This document shows positions 22,527-32,330 of a DNA stretch of 64,000 bases, piece after piece. Position numbers and translations under genes: made by a program. How positions within the stretch are numbered: the first letter of the stretch is position 1; the number at the start of each line of letters is the position of its first letter. The notes beneath the pieces were generated by a model. The model searched no databases and was not told the origin of the DNA. It saw only the letters and a list, made by a program, of their open reading frames with translations. The DNA comes from Thermothelomyces thermophilus ATCC 42464 (taxonomy: Eukaryota > Ascomycota > Sordariomycetes > Sordariales > Chaetomiaceae). The stretch spans positions 2,356,001 through 2,420,000 of the forward strand of contig NC_016476.1 of NCBI RefSeq assembly GCF_000226095.1, read 5' to 3'.

Positions 22527-25500
22527 ATGTTCACCTTCAGCCCGCTGCAGGGTGCCTTGACCGAGTCGGCAGCATCCCAGTCGCTCTTGGAGCTAGACGG
22601 CGGTGTCAAAGTGCTGGTAGACGTTGGCTGGGATGAGACCTTTGATGTCGAGAAGCTGCGCGAGCTGGAAAAGTACGTCTGTCGCATGCTGGGGGTAGCC
22701 CGCCCGAGCCGTTGCGTTTTGCGTTGCCGGAACAGAGAGTGAGAGATCGGTTGCTGACCTCATCGCCCCAGGCAAGTCCCCACGCTCTCGTTGATTCTGC
22801 TCACCCATGCGACCATCAACCACCTCGGCGCATATGCGCACTGCTGCAAGAACTTCCCTCTCTTCACACGCATCCCGGTCTACGCGACAAGGCCCGTCAT
22901 CGATCTCGGCCGCACCCTGACCCAGGACCTCTACGCGTCGACCCCGATGGCCGCGACGACGATACCCCAGACATCGCTCGCCGAGTCTTCCTACTCGTAT
23001 GCCCAGGCGTCGTCCGCAGACCACAAACTCCTCCTCCAGCCCCCGACGCCCGACGAGATTGCCCGCTACTTCTCCCTCATCCAGCCGCTCAAGTACTCCC
23101 AGCCTCACCAGCCGCTGCCGTCGCCCTTCTCGCCGCCCCTCAACGGGCTGACCATCACCGCCTACAACTCCGGCCATACGCTGGGCGGGACCATCTGGCA
23201 CATCCAGCACGGTCTCGAGTCCATCGTGTACGCCGTCGACTGGAGCCAGGCCCGCGAGAATGTCTTCTCCGGCGCCGCCTGGCTGGGAGGCGGCCACGGG
23301 GCCGCGGGAGGAGCCGAGGTCATCGAGCAGCTGCGCAAACCGACGGCCCTGGTATGCAGCAGCCGGACGCCCGAGACGGCGCTCCCCCGTGGCCGGCGCG
23401 ACGAGCAGCTGCTCGAGTCGATCAAGCTCTGCATCGCCCGGGGCGGCACCGTGCTGATCCCCGTCGACTCGAGCGCCAGGGTGCTCGAGCTTTCCTACCT
23501 GCTGGAGCACGCCTGGAGGTCCGAGGTCGCCAAGGACAACGAGGTGTTCAAGTCGACAAAGGTCTACCTGGCCGGCCGCAGCGTCGGCAGCACCATGCGG
23601 AATGCGAGGAGCATGTTGGAGTGGATGGACGACAGCATCGTGAGGGAGTTTGAAGCAGTCGCCGGCGGGACCCGGACCGGGAATAGCGGTGGCGGCGCCG
23701 GCAGCGGCGCCAAGGGAAAGGAAGCCGGCCCCTTCGATTTCAAGCACCTGAGACTGCTCGAGCGAAAGGCCCAGGTCGAGCGCGTCTTGCAGCAGGCAAC
23801 AGCAACGGATGATGCCGAGCCCAGAGGCAGGGTGATTCTCGCGACCGACTCGAGCCTGGAATGGGGTTTCTCGAAGGACGTCATGCGAGCCATTGCCGAG
23901 GATCCGAGAAACCTCGTCATCCTCACCGAGAAACCGAGTCTCAACCCGGGCAAGCCGTCTATTGCCCGGATGCTGTGGGAGTGGTGGAGGGAGAGGAAGG
24001 ACGGCGTGGCTGTCGAACAGACGAGCGGCGGCGACACGTTCGAGCAAGTGTACGGAGGCGGACGGGAGCTGGAACTGACCGACGCTACGCGGCAAGCGCT
24101 AGAGGGCACCGAGCTTGACGTCTACCAACAGTGGCTCGCGACGCAGCGGCAGCTGCAAGCGACATTACAGACCGGCGGCGCCGCGACGTTAGAATCAGCC
24201 GCCGACGTCGTGGACGACGCCTCGGAGACCACGACGGAGTCCGAGGAGTCCGAGACGGAGCAGCAAGGGAAAGCCCTAAACGTGTCCACGACGATCGGTC
24301 AGGCGAGCCGCAAGAAGGTGCTGCTCAAAGACGAGGACCTGGGCATCACCATCTTGTTCAAGAAGAAGGGCGTCTACGATTTCGACGTGAGGGGCAAGAA
24401 AGGAAGGGAGCGCATGTTCCCCATCGTAGTGCGACGGAAGCGGAACGACGAATTTGGCGAGCTCATCCGGCCCGAGGATTACCTCCGCGCGGAGGAGCGG
24501 GAAGATGCAGAGGCACAAGACGAGAGGCAGGATGGGCAGAGGGAGGAGCAGGGCCAGGGCCTCGGCAAGAAGCGAAAGTTCGACGACGTGGGCGCGGCCA
24601 AGGGAGGAGCCTCCGGAGCCAACAAGCGCCCTCAGCCCAAGCGCGCCGTCTCGGACGAGCCCGAGGCCGGCGCGCTATTGGACGGCCATGCTGGCGACGA
24701 GCTGGACGAGCTCGAAGACGAAGAAGAGGAGGCGGTGGTTGGGCCGGCCAAGCTGGTGGTCAAGTCGCAAACCGTCTCGGTCAAGCTCCGCATCGCCTTT
24801 GTCGACTTTAGCGGCCTGCACGACAAGCGCAGCCTCAACATGCTGATCCCGCTGATCCAACCGCGCAAGCTGATCCTGGTTGCGGGCGGCGAAGAGGAGA
24901 CGCACGCGCTCGCCGCCGACTGCCGGAAGCTGCTCAGCGCGCAGCTCACGTCCGAGTCGTCCTCCCAAGCCGCGATCGACGTCTTCACCCCGGCCGTCGG
25001 CGCCACCGTGGACGCCTCGGTCGACACCAATGCCTGGGTGGTCAAGCTCGCCGATCCCTTCGTCAAGCGGCTCAAGTGGCAGAACGTACGCGGGCTAGGT
25101 ATCGTCACGGTAACAGGGCTTCTGTTGCCTGGCGGAGAGATGGCCGTCCAAGACGGTGCGGCCGCGGAGGCCGGTAGTTCTAATAATAATAAGCACGGCA
25201 ACGAGCAGGAAGAACAGGAGCAAGACGGGTCCAACAAGCGCCAAAAGCTCGACGGCACTCCCACGCCCGGCCCGGCCGAGCCGGACGGGACCGTCACCAC
25301 CACCAACACCACCACCAACAAAAACAACAACAACAACACTTCCACCAGCGCATCTACTCTGGCTACGACGGACAAACCGGCGACGCTCCCGACGCTCGAC
25401 GTCCTCCCGCCGGCCCTGGCGTCGGCAGTCCGCTCGGCCGCGCAGCCCCTCCACGTGGGCGACCTGCGGCTGGCCGACCTCCGGCGGGGGATGCTGGCGT

Positions 25501-25733
25501 CCGGGCACAAGGCCGAGTTCCGCGGGGAGGGCACGCTGCTGATCGACGGCATCGTGGCGGTGCGCAAGACGGCGACCGGGCGGATCGAGATCGAGAGCGT
25601 CGGCCTGCCGCTCGCGGCCGACGCCGGTTCCGGTTCCGGTTCGGGGGCCGCCGCCGCCCTGGCCGGGCTGGGCACGTTTTACGAGGTGCGGAGGAAGATT
25701 TACGAGGGGCTGGCGGTTGTCGCTGGGGCGTGA
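22527..25733 (+). CDS. CFT2: Cleavage and polyadenylation factor subunit Cft2 (CPSF100)
   Basis: Part of the cleavage and polyadenylation complex, partnered with the nuclease Ysh1 in mRNA 3'-end formation. Model: exons 22527-22672 and 22772-25733, giving 1,035 residues. The N terminus MFTFSPLQGA and the metallo-beta-lactamase/beta-CASP fold are clear: VLVDVGWDE, LILLTHATINHLGAY (57-70), ITAYNSGHTLGGTIW and YAVDWSQARENV. The usual HxHxDH zinc motif is replaced by THATINHLG, fitting the catalytically dead Cft2/CPSF100 branch rather than Ysh1. Acidic and basic low-complexity linkers precede a C-terminal Cft2-type domain. A tract rich in Thr and Asn lies near residues 840-865. The single intron (GTACGT...CCCAG) splits a Lys codon and restores ELEKQVP. 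Pairs functionally with RNA14 further along the window. Confidence 0.93.
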
Positions 25734-26358
25734 GAGGCGCCGCACAGAGAGAGAGAGTGTGAGAGAGAGAGTGAGAGAGAGGGTGCTGGTCCCTATACCG
25801 AGTTGGGCGGGAGAAAGAGATGGGGACTGGAAGGAACGGGCCTGTATGAGTTATGTGTAAAACCTTTCTTTTTTCTCCCCCTTGGTTTGTGATGATCATG
25901 GCTTAGGGAAGAAAGTCCCCGAGCTTGCTAGAAAGACAGGCCTAATTTCTGAAGTTTGGAATAGGCGAAATCAAGACATGAGAACGAGCTTCGGAGCTTT
26001 CTCAGGAAAGAATGCCGTCGACCAAGAGTTCACGGATTTGGGTCCTTTCGAATCCTCCCGGCGCTTACTGACCCTCCGCTATGCTCGATCGCCTGTGGCG
26101 TTTTGTTTACACGGAATTCTCGTCCCGGTGCAACAGTTGCCATTTCAAACTGACGCCCCAGACTTCGCGCGAGCAGGTAAGGTATGTACAGCTGCCTCAC
26201 GGGAGTTGATTGAGAAAAGATGGAGGAGATTTTCAAGTGCGCCATATGAGGACTGGGAACTTCCAAGCCATGCCCCTGAAACCCGGCGTCGTTCTTGAAT
26301 CAACCAAGCTGCTCCACACTGCTAGGGCACAGAAATGACAAAACCGCATCGGACCCCC

Positions 26359-26389
<31 letters not shown>

Positions 26390-26392
26390 CAC
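25734..26392. other. Convergent 3' region, CFT2 / BOL2
   Basis: These 659 bases lie between two stop codons and have no supported gene. A GAGAGAGAGTGTGA simple repeat follows the CFT2 stop (25747-25782). A frame with an ATG near 25978 runs to 26298 but shows no family features. An A/T palindromic homopolymer lies at 26359-26389. Confidence 0.55.
26359..26389. repeat. T18A13 perfect homopolymer palindrome
   Basis: Eighteen T followed by thirteen A can fold back on itself. It begins three bases past the stop codon of the minus-strand BOL2 gene, so the transcript would carry U13 then A18 at once after its coding end. Confidence 0.88.
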
Positions 26393-27032
26393 CTAACCGT
26401 TCACGCCGGCCACCTTGCCGTCCTCGGTCCCGTCGAGGGGGGGGTTGTCGTCTCCGCCGGTGGCCGCCATCTCGCTGGCGTACTCGTCCGGGGTCTGGCA
26501 CTTTGCGCTCCAGGCGTGGATGCGCGCGATCTCGTCCCGGAGCGCCGCGTTGACCAGGCGGTGCCGCTTGAGCGACGTCTTGCCGGCGAACTCGGGCGAC
26601 ACGATGAGCGAGGTGAAGGCCTGCCCGCAGCCGCCTGTCAAAGGAAAAATAAGCAGAAAAAAAATAGTCAGACGCGAGCCCCAAACAGAAAAATATAACG
26701 AAATAAAATAAAATAAACTGAAATAAAATAAAATAAAATAATAAACAAGCGGGAGAGGAGTAAAAACTCGCTAGTTTAAGCCCTGACTAGTCGGCTTGGT
26801 TGCTTGGTGCTGTCCTGAAATTCTTGAAATGACGTCAAGGGGAAGGGGAAGCGAAGCGAAGGTAAGGGAAGAGAAGGGGGGAAGGGGAAGGTGAGGGTTC
26901 GGGTTCGTATTTTCTTTGTATATAGATTCTGTTCTTACCGGACATGTCTTGGATCTCGACGTGAGTGACCTTGAGCCGCTCGGTGAGAGCAGCCCGGAGC
27001 GACTCCTCTGTTATTGGTGTCTCGGCCGCCAT
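26393..27032 (-). CDS. BOL2: BolA-like protein, Bol2/Fra2 type
   Basis: BolA proteins partner with monothiol glutaredoxins, in yeast to bind a [2Fe-2S] cluster and regulate iron-responsive factors. Model: exons 26939-27032 and 26393-26634, giving 111 residues. The conserved BolA core is present: THVEIQDMSGGCGQAF, LIVSPEFAGK, then KRHRLVNAAL with the conserved His, and EIARIHAWSAKCQTPDEY. The GCGQ and HAWSAKC features fit the cytosolic Bol2 group better than the mitochondrial Bol3 group, and the N terminus lacks a presequence. The intron (GTAAGA...GACAG) falls inside the GGC motif. The C-terminal 25 residues are variable and acidic. The start is the first ATG; the longer frame upstream has none. 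It is head-to-head with NIF3, 362 bases away. Confidence 0.88.
26690..26760. repeat. AAATAA simple repeat in BOL2 intron
   Basis: Short AAATAA/AAAATAA units are repeated about ten times within the 304-nt intron of the BOL2 gene. A related AAAT repeat lies upstream at 27277-27294. Confidence 0.8.
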
Positions 27033-27394
27033 CTTTCTGGAGGAGGTGGTGAAGGTGCTGTGGTGGTAAGTGGTAGTGTTGTTTGTGAGGGGATGGATGG
27101 TTTGTGAATTAGTGAGCTCGGCCGAGTGCGGCACCCCGGCAAATTGGCAAGCAGCAAGGCGACTTGAAGAGTAGTTAGGGGTTAGGGTTATCTGGGCTCT
27201 TTTAGTCCCCCGTCATTCAACAAACCAATCCATCGATGATAAATAATATTTGCTATCAACTACCCTCTATTTATAAATAAATAAATAAATAAAAAGGCTT
27301 TCAGATGAGCCTTTACTCAAGGCTCTTGAGGTCAACAAGGCTTGCATCCTCGATTCTTGTTGCTCGACCGATTGTCCACACGAGGCCGTGCAGC
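27033..27394. promoter_or_regulatory. Shared divergent promoter, BOL2 / NIF3
   Basis: This 362-base interval between the two ATGs is AT-rich in its middle (27235-27300, with an AAAT tetranucleotide repeat). No gene is seen. It must carry the promoters of both genes. Confidence 0.5.
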
Positions 27395-28480
27395 ATGGAA
27401 CCCGCTCTGCAGAGCCCGCCCTTCACTCAGCTCGTCGTCAAGGCGATGCGGTCGCTGTAAGTCTCGGGGCGACGGTGCGATTTTGTGGGTATCACCGAGA
27501 CTGAACAGGCCGCAGCTACCCCGAGGAGCTTGCCGACCGGGCGTGGGACAACGTTGGCCTGCTGCAGGAGAACATCGCCCTGCCCTCCGGTGCTGTTCCT
27601 TCCCGGGTGCTCCTCACCAACGACCTGACCCTCCGCGTCGCCGAGGAGGCCATCAAGAAGCAGGTCTCTGTTATTGTGAGCTACCGTATGTGTCCTTTTT
27701 CTTTTTTTTTCTTTTTTCTCTTTTTTCTCTTTTTTCTCTTTTTTCTCTTTTTTCTCGTTTTTCTCGTTTTTTTGAGCATCGCAGCATGGCTAACCACCCA
27801 GACCTTCTTCATCCCCCACAAAAGACCCCTTCATATTCCGTGGCTTGAAGTCTATCACGCTCGGCGACCCCCACCAGCGCATTGTTTTGCGCCTGGCCCA
27901 GCACAACATTGCCGTCTACAGCCCGCACACGGCCGTCGATGCCGTGCTGGGCGGCGTCAACGACTGGCTGGCCAGCATCCTCGACAAGGTCCCCGGCGGC
28001 ACCAGCGACGTGACTGTCGTCCAGCCCGCCCGGGGCGCGACCGCGCCCTCCATCCCGCCGGGGTTCGACGGCGCCGGCTACGGGCGGCTGGTGCGGCTGC
28101 GCGAGCCGACGGACCTGGAGAGCATCCTGCGGGCGTACGCCGTGGCCCTGCGCATGCGGCATGTCATGGTGTCGCGGGTTGCTCCGGCGGCACCCATCCG
28201 CTCCGTCGCCGTCTGTGCCGGCTCCGGGTTCGACGTGCTCAAGGACGCCGACGCCGACCTGATCGTCACGGGCGAGATGACGCACCACAACGCGCTGCGC
28301 CTCAAGATGCTCGGCAAGTCCGTACTGACCGTCTTCCACAGCAACTCCGAGCGCGGCTTCGTCAGGGAGGTGCTGCAGCCCAAGCTGGAGAGGGCGCTGA
28401 GGGAGGAGGACGCGGTCGCCGAGGTGCTGGTGAGCGAGGAGGACGAGGATCCCTTTGAGATCTGGGAGGCCAAGGAGTAG
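27395..28480 (+). CDS. NIF3: NIF3-family (NGG1-interacting factor 3-like) protein
   Basis: A member of the conserved NIF3/DUF34 family of metal-binding proteins, whose biochemical role is not settled. Model: exons 27395-27456, 27516-27685 and 27825-28480, giving 295 residues. Family motifs are clear: AWDNVGLL, VIVSYHPFIFRGLKSIT with the metal-binding His at 78, YSPHTAVDA, and near the end CAGSGFD and GEMTHHNAL with two His. Intron 1 is GTAAGT...CCGCAG. Intron 2 contains a tandem TTTTTTCTC repeat and a GCTAAC branch site. It ends in AAAAG, a non-YAG acceptor required to restore YHPFIF. The C-terminal tail is acidic. No targeting signal is apparent. Confidence 0.93.
27700..27775 (+). repeat. 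TTTTTTCTC tandem repeat in NIF3 intron 2
   Basis: A 9-base pyrimidine unit (TTTTTTCTC and one-base variants) is repeated about eight times inside the 139-nt second intron of NIF3, upstream of the branch site. It makes this the longest intron of the gene. Confidence 0.85.
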
Positions 28481-29269
28481 GAAAAGAGCGATCCCGTTGG
28501 GGCGGGGGGGGCGGGGGGAACTGGTTCGGAGCACACGAGAGCTCTGCTTTAAATAACCAGGGAACTCGGAGAAGACCACTGCTTGACGGAGCGAAGAAAA
28601 CAAAAGAAAGAAAGAAAGAAAGAAAAACCCTCGCGAGCCACCTCATTCATTGTATTTCCTAGTTTCCGGACGAAGCAGTAGACGTGGCTCAAGGTTGGGC
28701 GGCTGCCCGGGCCTCCTTGGAGCGTGCCAGAAAAAAAAAAAGGAACGGCTCCAAAAGGGTGTATCGGTTGATGATGTGTCTCGCTATTTCCACATTTTTC
28801 ATGCGCAACCCGGCGTTCCTGGATTTGGTGGTGAACCTAGTCCGAGAAGATGGGGAGGATGGAGGCAGAGATGCTGCAATGTGCACTCGTACTCCGAAGG
28901 GTACATGCTATTGATCGAAGCCTTATCCGTACATTGATTTGGACTCACGAGAACCAGCGCGTACTTGATGGTTAAGCAACGAAACCAGTAGACACTGACT
29001 CACTCTGTTAGACACGAATGGCAGGCTTTCTGTTTGCACCTACTACTACCTTGATAAACCCAAGACGCATCGCTTTTCGAAAGCAAAGGGTATCTTCTTC
29101 CCAACGAACAATCCTGCTAACTTCACAGCAACTCGAGGTCCGTGATTCTCTGTAAGCCCAGGACTTAACATGGCGCAACCGCAATCTGACAGCAACCTCC
29201 CTCCCTCTTTACCCTATTTCCTCCTCCTCCTCCCCCCCTCCCCCCCCAAAAAAATAGAAAATAACCAGA
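28481..29269. other. Convergent intergenic region, NIF3 / VPS51
   Basis: These 789 bases between two stop codons contain no supported gene. Features are a GAAA repeat (28605-28626), an A12 run near 28731, and a C8A7 junction at 29240-29254 just beyond the VPS51 stop. Confidence 0.6.
29240..29254. repeat. Composite homopolymer C8A7
   Basis: Eight C followed by seven A, 15 bases from the VPS51 stop codon. One of the directional C-to-A tracts. Confidence 0.85.
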
Positions 29270-30125
29270 TTACGCGGTCGGGTCGCCGCCTTTATTCCCA
29301 TCTGCTTCTACCGCTTTTCTCAACGCAGCATCGCCCTCCTCAATCAGCGCGGCCACGTCGTCCCCGCCGACCCCTAGCTCTTTCCACCGCACAAGCAACC
29401 TCCTCGGCATCTTCCACTCCCTCTTCGCTTCCTCCGCTTTCCCGTCCTCCACCAGCCTCCTCAACCGCCCGGGCACTTTGACCACCTCCCTAGCGAGCTC
29501 CCTGGTCCTCTCCCTCCTCGCCGCCTTCTCGTCTGCCTCCCCGTCTCCGTCCCCGTCCCCGTCACCATCACCACCGCCCCGACCGCTCCCTCCTCCGAGA
29601 GTGTCAGCCCGCGCCTGCGCGGCGACGCTGGCCCGCAGCTCCTCGCGCAGGTCGGCCGCGCGCCGGTAGATACCCTCGACCACGGCCTCGAGCGAAGCGG
29701 CCCCTACACCTACACCTACCCCTACCCCTACTCCCACCCCTCCCACCCCTCCTACCCCTCCCCCCGCCCCCGAACCCGGGCCCGAACCCGGGCCCGAACC
29801 GGAGGCCGAGTCGGAGGAGCCCTGCGCGCCGCGCATGCGCCGGATGGTCTCGGTGGCGGCGATGAGCTTGCTGTAGTTGTCGTAGACGAGCGCCTTGCGC
29901 TCGGCGTCGAGCGCGCGCATCTCGCCCAGCACCGTCGTGTAGGTCCGGAGGAGGTCGGCCAGCGACGAGGAGGCCAGCAGGTTGGCGACGTACGCCTGGG
30001 CGTCGAAGTCCGGGGAGTCGAGCTCGGACGGCGGGGTGGCGGCCGGGGTCGTGGAGGAGAAGGAGGGCGAAGAGGCGCCGCCGAGGTGGTCTGTTATCTC
30101 GACTGTTGGGGTTGACGGGAGGGGC

Positions 30126-30157
<32 letters not shown>

Positions 30158-30370
30158 GCTTCGCAGGTTGTAGTATTCGCGCAGGGCGGCGCGGTTGGCG
30201 CGTTTGTTGGATTGGGAGATGCTAACCGCCGACTGGTTCGGGTTGGGCGAGTTGGACACGGAGGCCGGGACATCGAGGCTGGGGCGGGAGGATGAAGTCG
30301 GCGTGATGACGGAGTTGGTGCGCCGCGGGAAAGGCCCCGACGGGTCTCGTGGAGATGCGATCGTAGACAT
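29270..30370 (-). CDS. VPS51: GARP complex subunit Vps51
   Basis: Vps51 is a subunit of the GARP tethering complex, which returns endosome-derived vesicles to the trans-Golgi. The gene is a single exon encoding 366 residues. The N terminus MSTIASPRDPSG and the disordered stretch RPSLDVPASVSNSPNPNQ are typical of fungal Vps51. The conserved Vps51/Vps67 helix bundle starts at about residue 120: YVANLLASSSLADLLRTY, then RALDAERKALVYDNYSKL. Low-complexity inserts are conspicuous: a run of 10 Asn near residue 75, a Gly/Val array near 200-235 encoded by a CCTACC-type minisatellite, and an Asp/Gly run near 275. The first ATG in frame was used. It is head-to-head with RMI1. Confidence 0.94.
29700..29812. 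repeat. Minisatellite within VPS51 coding sequence
   Basis: Two adjacent in-frame repeat blocks are present: CCTACA/CCTACC hexamers with CCCACC variants (29701-29760), and a CCCGAACCCGGG unit (29766-29802). On the gene strand they encode the Gly/Val and Ser/Gly/Pro arrays of Vps51. Both keep the reading frame. Confidence 0.8.
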
Positions 30371-31112
30371 GATGCAGGTATCGTACACGCAAAGGGAAAG
30401 GAAATGTATGTGGTATATGTGGTGGTGTTGAGTGGTGAGGTTACAATGAGATTTCCCTAGTCGGAGCTTAGGTTGTTGTTGCTGGCGATTGATCGGCGCA
30501 GTGGCAGTTGACAACTCGACCGACCTGAGCAGGGCAGAAAGTGGAGCTTCCCGCTGCGGTGGGTCGCGCCACAGGTCCGGGGGAGCGTTCCAGCGCTGCA
30601 GGGGCGCCCTCCCACAAGCGCGTTACCCCACTAAATTTCCCGATCTCGACCAGGGGGTTGAATGCCTCTGATTTGTTGCCGTCATTCAGCGCAACCAAGA
30701 AGCTTGGCCTCTTACATAATTATCGAATATTGCAGTTGGAGGGACCTACACAAGTATGGAATACAATACGATGATGTCTCTCGATCTGCCTAGATTCAGG
30801 GGCTGCTCCAGAAGCTGACGATGATGAATATGAGCACCCCAGTTAAACATCACTTGGTTTGCCTCGAACCATCCTCACTTTTTCTGAACACGGTGACACA
30901 ACAAGAATCTCATCTCCAATCGCAATCTCATCTCGCAATTTGAGCTCACAACTTGCCCAAGCCCACTCAACCCGATTCCAACCCCCCTACGCTGCAACCC
31001 ACCGCCACCAGACCAGCACCATTACAAGGAAGCTCAGCATTCGCCAAAATCGAACTTCGAATCAACTACTACCACCACCACCACCAACACCACCACCAAA
31101 ACAAAGACAGAC
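30371..31112. promoter_or_regulatory. Shared divergent promoter region, VPS51 / RMI1
   Basis: The 742 bases between the two ATGs have no supported gene. The RMI1 side is C/A-rich (30850-31110), ending in CACCAC repeats as expected for a fungal leader. Confidence 0.5.
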
Positions 31113-31967
31113 ATGGACATCCCCCACCAACTGCAAGCCTCCCTCTCCACGACGAGCATCCCCGTCCCCTCGCTCGCCTGGCTCGAGGCGCTCGCGGGGG
31201 CGCGCAGCCCCGCGCCGCCGCTGGCCTCCCTCCTCGCGACGGCCCGCGCGCGCCTGCTCGCCAGCGACCTGACCGCCCCGGGCCTGCTGGACGCGCGGTA
31301 CGCCGCCGCCCACAGCCTGCCCGCGCGGCTGGCCCAGACGCACGCCGGCACCCGCGAGGCCGCGCTGCCCCACGACGTCGTCGTCCAGGTTCTCGACGTC
31401 GAGGACGTCGCCCGCTCCCGCTGGGAGCAGGTCGAGGCCCTCGAGGCCCTCGAACGCGGCGAGGGCACCCGCGGCCGCGAGATCATCCGGCTCAACACCG
31501 CTTCTTCCTCTTCCTCCTCCTCCTCCGGTGCCGACGGCACCGCGGAGGGAGCAGAAGAGGAGGAGGAGGAGGAGGGAGGGAATGCTGCAGCCGGCGCAGG
31601 CGGGGGTGGTGGTGGTGGCGGCCGCGGTGGTGCCACCAGTACCAGCAACAACAACAACAACAACAACAGCAGCAGCAGCAGCAGCAGCAGCAAGAACGGC
31701 ACGCATAAACTGGTCGTGCAGGACTGCAAGGGCCAAAAAGTGCACGCGATCGAGCTCAAGCGGGTGGAGCGGCTGGGCGTGGGCAGGACGTTCATCGGCG
31801 AGAAGATCCTGCTGCGCGCCGGGACCGTGTTGGCAAGGGGCGTGGTGCTGCTCGACCCGGCCCACTGCGTCGTGCTCGGGGGCAAGGTCGAGTCGTGGCA
31901 CCGCGCCTGGCTGGACGGGCGGTTGGCGAGGCTGAAGGAGGCCGTTGGAGCCGACAGGAGGACGTGA
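31113..31967 (+). CDS. RMI1: RecQ-mediated genome instability protein Rmi1
   Basis: Rmi1 is the OB-fold partner of topoisomerase III and the RecQ helicase in dissolving recombination intermediates. The gene is a single exon encoding 284 residues. The N-terminal helical part (1-60) precedes the OB fold, which is split by an insert. The C-terminal part is the most recognisable: LVVQDCKGQKVHAIEL, then GEKILLRAGTVLARGVVLL and HCVVLGGKVESWHRAW. The insert (about 130-195) is Ser-rich, Glu-rich and Gly-rich, then Asn and Ser runs encoded by an (AAC)n(AGC)n microsatellite at 31645-31692. Such an insert between OB-fold strands is unusual in length. The start ATG follows a clean CACC-rich leader. It converges with SKI3. 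Confidence 0.88.
   Translation: MDIPHQLQASLSTTSIPVPSLAWLEALAGARSPAPPLASLLATARARLLASDLTAPGLLDARYAAAHSLPARLAQTHAGTREAALPHDVVVQVLDVEDVARSRWEQVEALEALERGEGTRGREIIRLNTASSSSSSSSGADGTAEGAEEEEEEEGGNAAAGAGGGGGGGGRGGATSTSNNNNNNNSSSSSSSSKNGTHKLVVQDCKGQKVHAIELKRVERLGVGRTFIGEKILLRAGTVLARGVVLLDPAHCVVLGGKVESWHRAWLDGRLARLKEAVGADRRT
31645..31692 (+). repeat. (AAC)n(AGC)n microsatellite in RMI1
   Basis: An uninterrupted AAC block changes to an AGC block, in frame, encoding Asn then Ser runs. It is likely length-variable between strains. Confidence 0.9.
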
Positions 31968-32330
31968 TTCAGGGGGTTAGTACACGAGAAGAAGAAAGAC
32001 GAAGAAGCAGAAAAAAAAGGGAAAAAAAAAAGGGAAAGAAGATAAGAGACCCAGCAAGGTCATGGGCCGAAGGACAAGAAGTTGCCAGGAGGAGGCCAAA
32101 AGGATGGGAATAGTATCGGCAGAGGGCGACAGCGCGGCGTTACAGGCGGACTTGTGTTGCTCCGAGACTCGTTTTTTTTGTTCTTGATACCCATCTCCCT
32201 ACATCAAAAGCTGACATGCACGAATCTATTCATGACCTCAGATCCCGAATCGCTGGTAACCCCATCGCACACCACGCTTTCTACGCGTACAGTATACATG
32301 CACACACACGCATCCATAGTCGTCGAACCT
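31968..32330. other. Convergent 3' region, RMI1 / SKI3
   Basis: The 363 bases between the two stop codons are purine-rich near RMI1 (GAAGAAGAAAG and A runs at 31985-32045). Nothing else was recognised. Confidence 0.6.

Noticed and set aside
22593-24095. 500-codon minus-strand frame
   Set aside because: It is antisense to CFT2 exon 2 and arises from GC-rich codon bias.
24632-25675. 347-codon minus-strand frame rich in Ser and Arg
   Set aside because: It is a shadow of the CFT2 3' half, low in complexity and without a domain.
25978-26298. Plus-strand frame after CFT2
   Set aside because: It is short, unspliced and without homology cues, and probably lies in the CFT2 3' region.
31034-31901. 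Two long minus-strand frames with Leu or Val runs
   Set aside because: They are the complement of the RMI1 repeats; the plus-strand frame has the family motifs.
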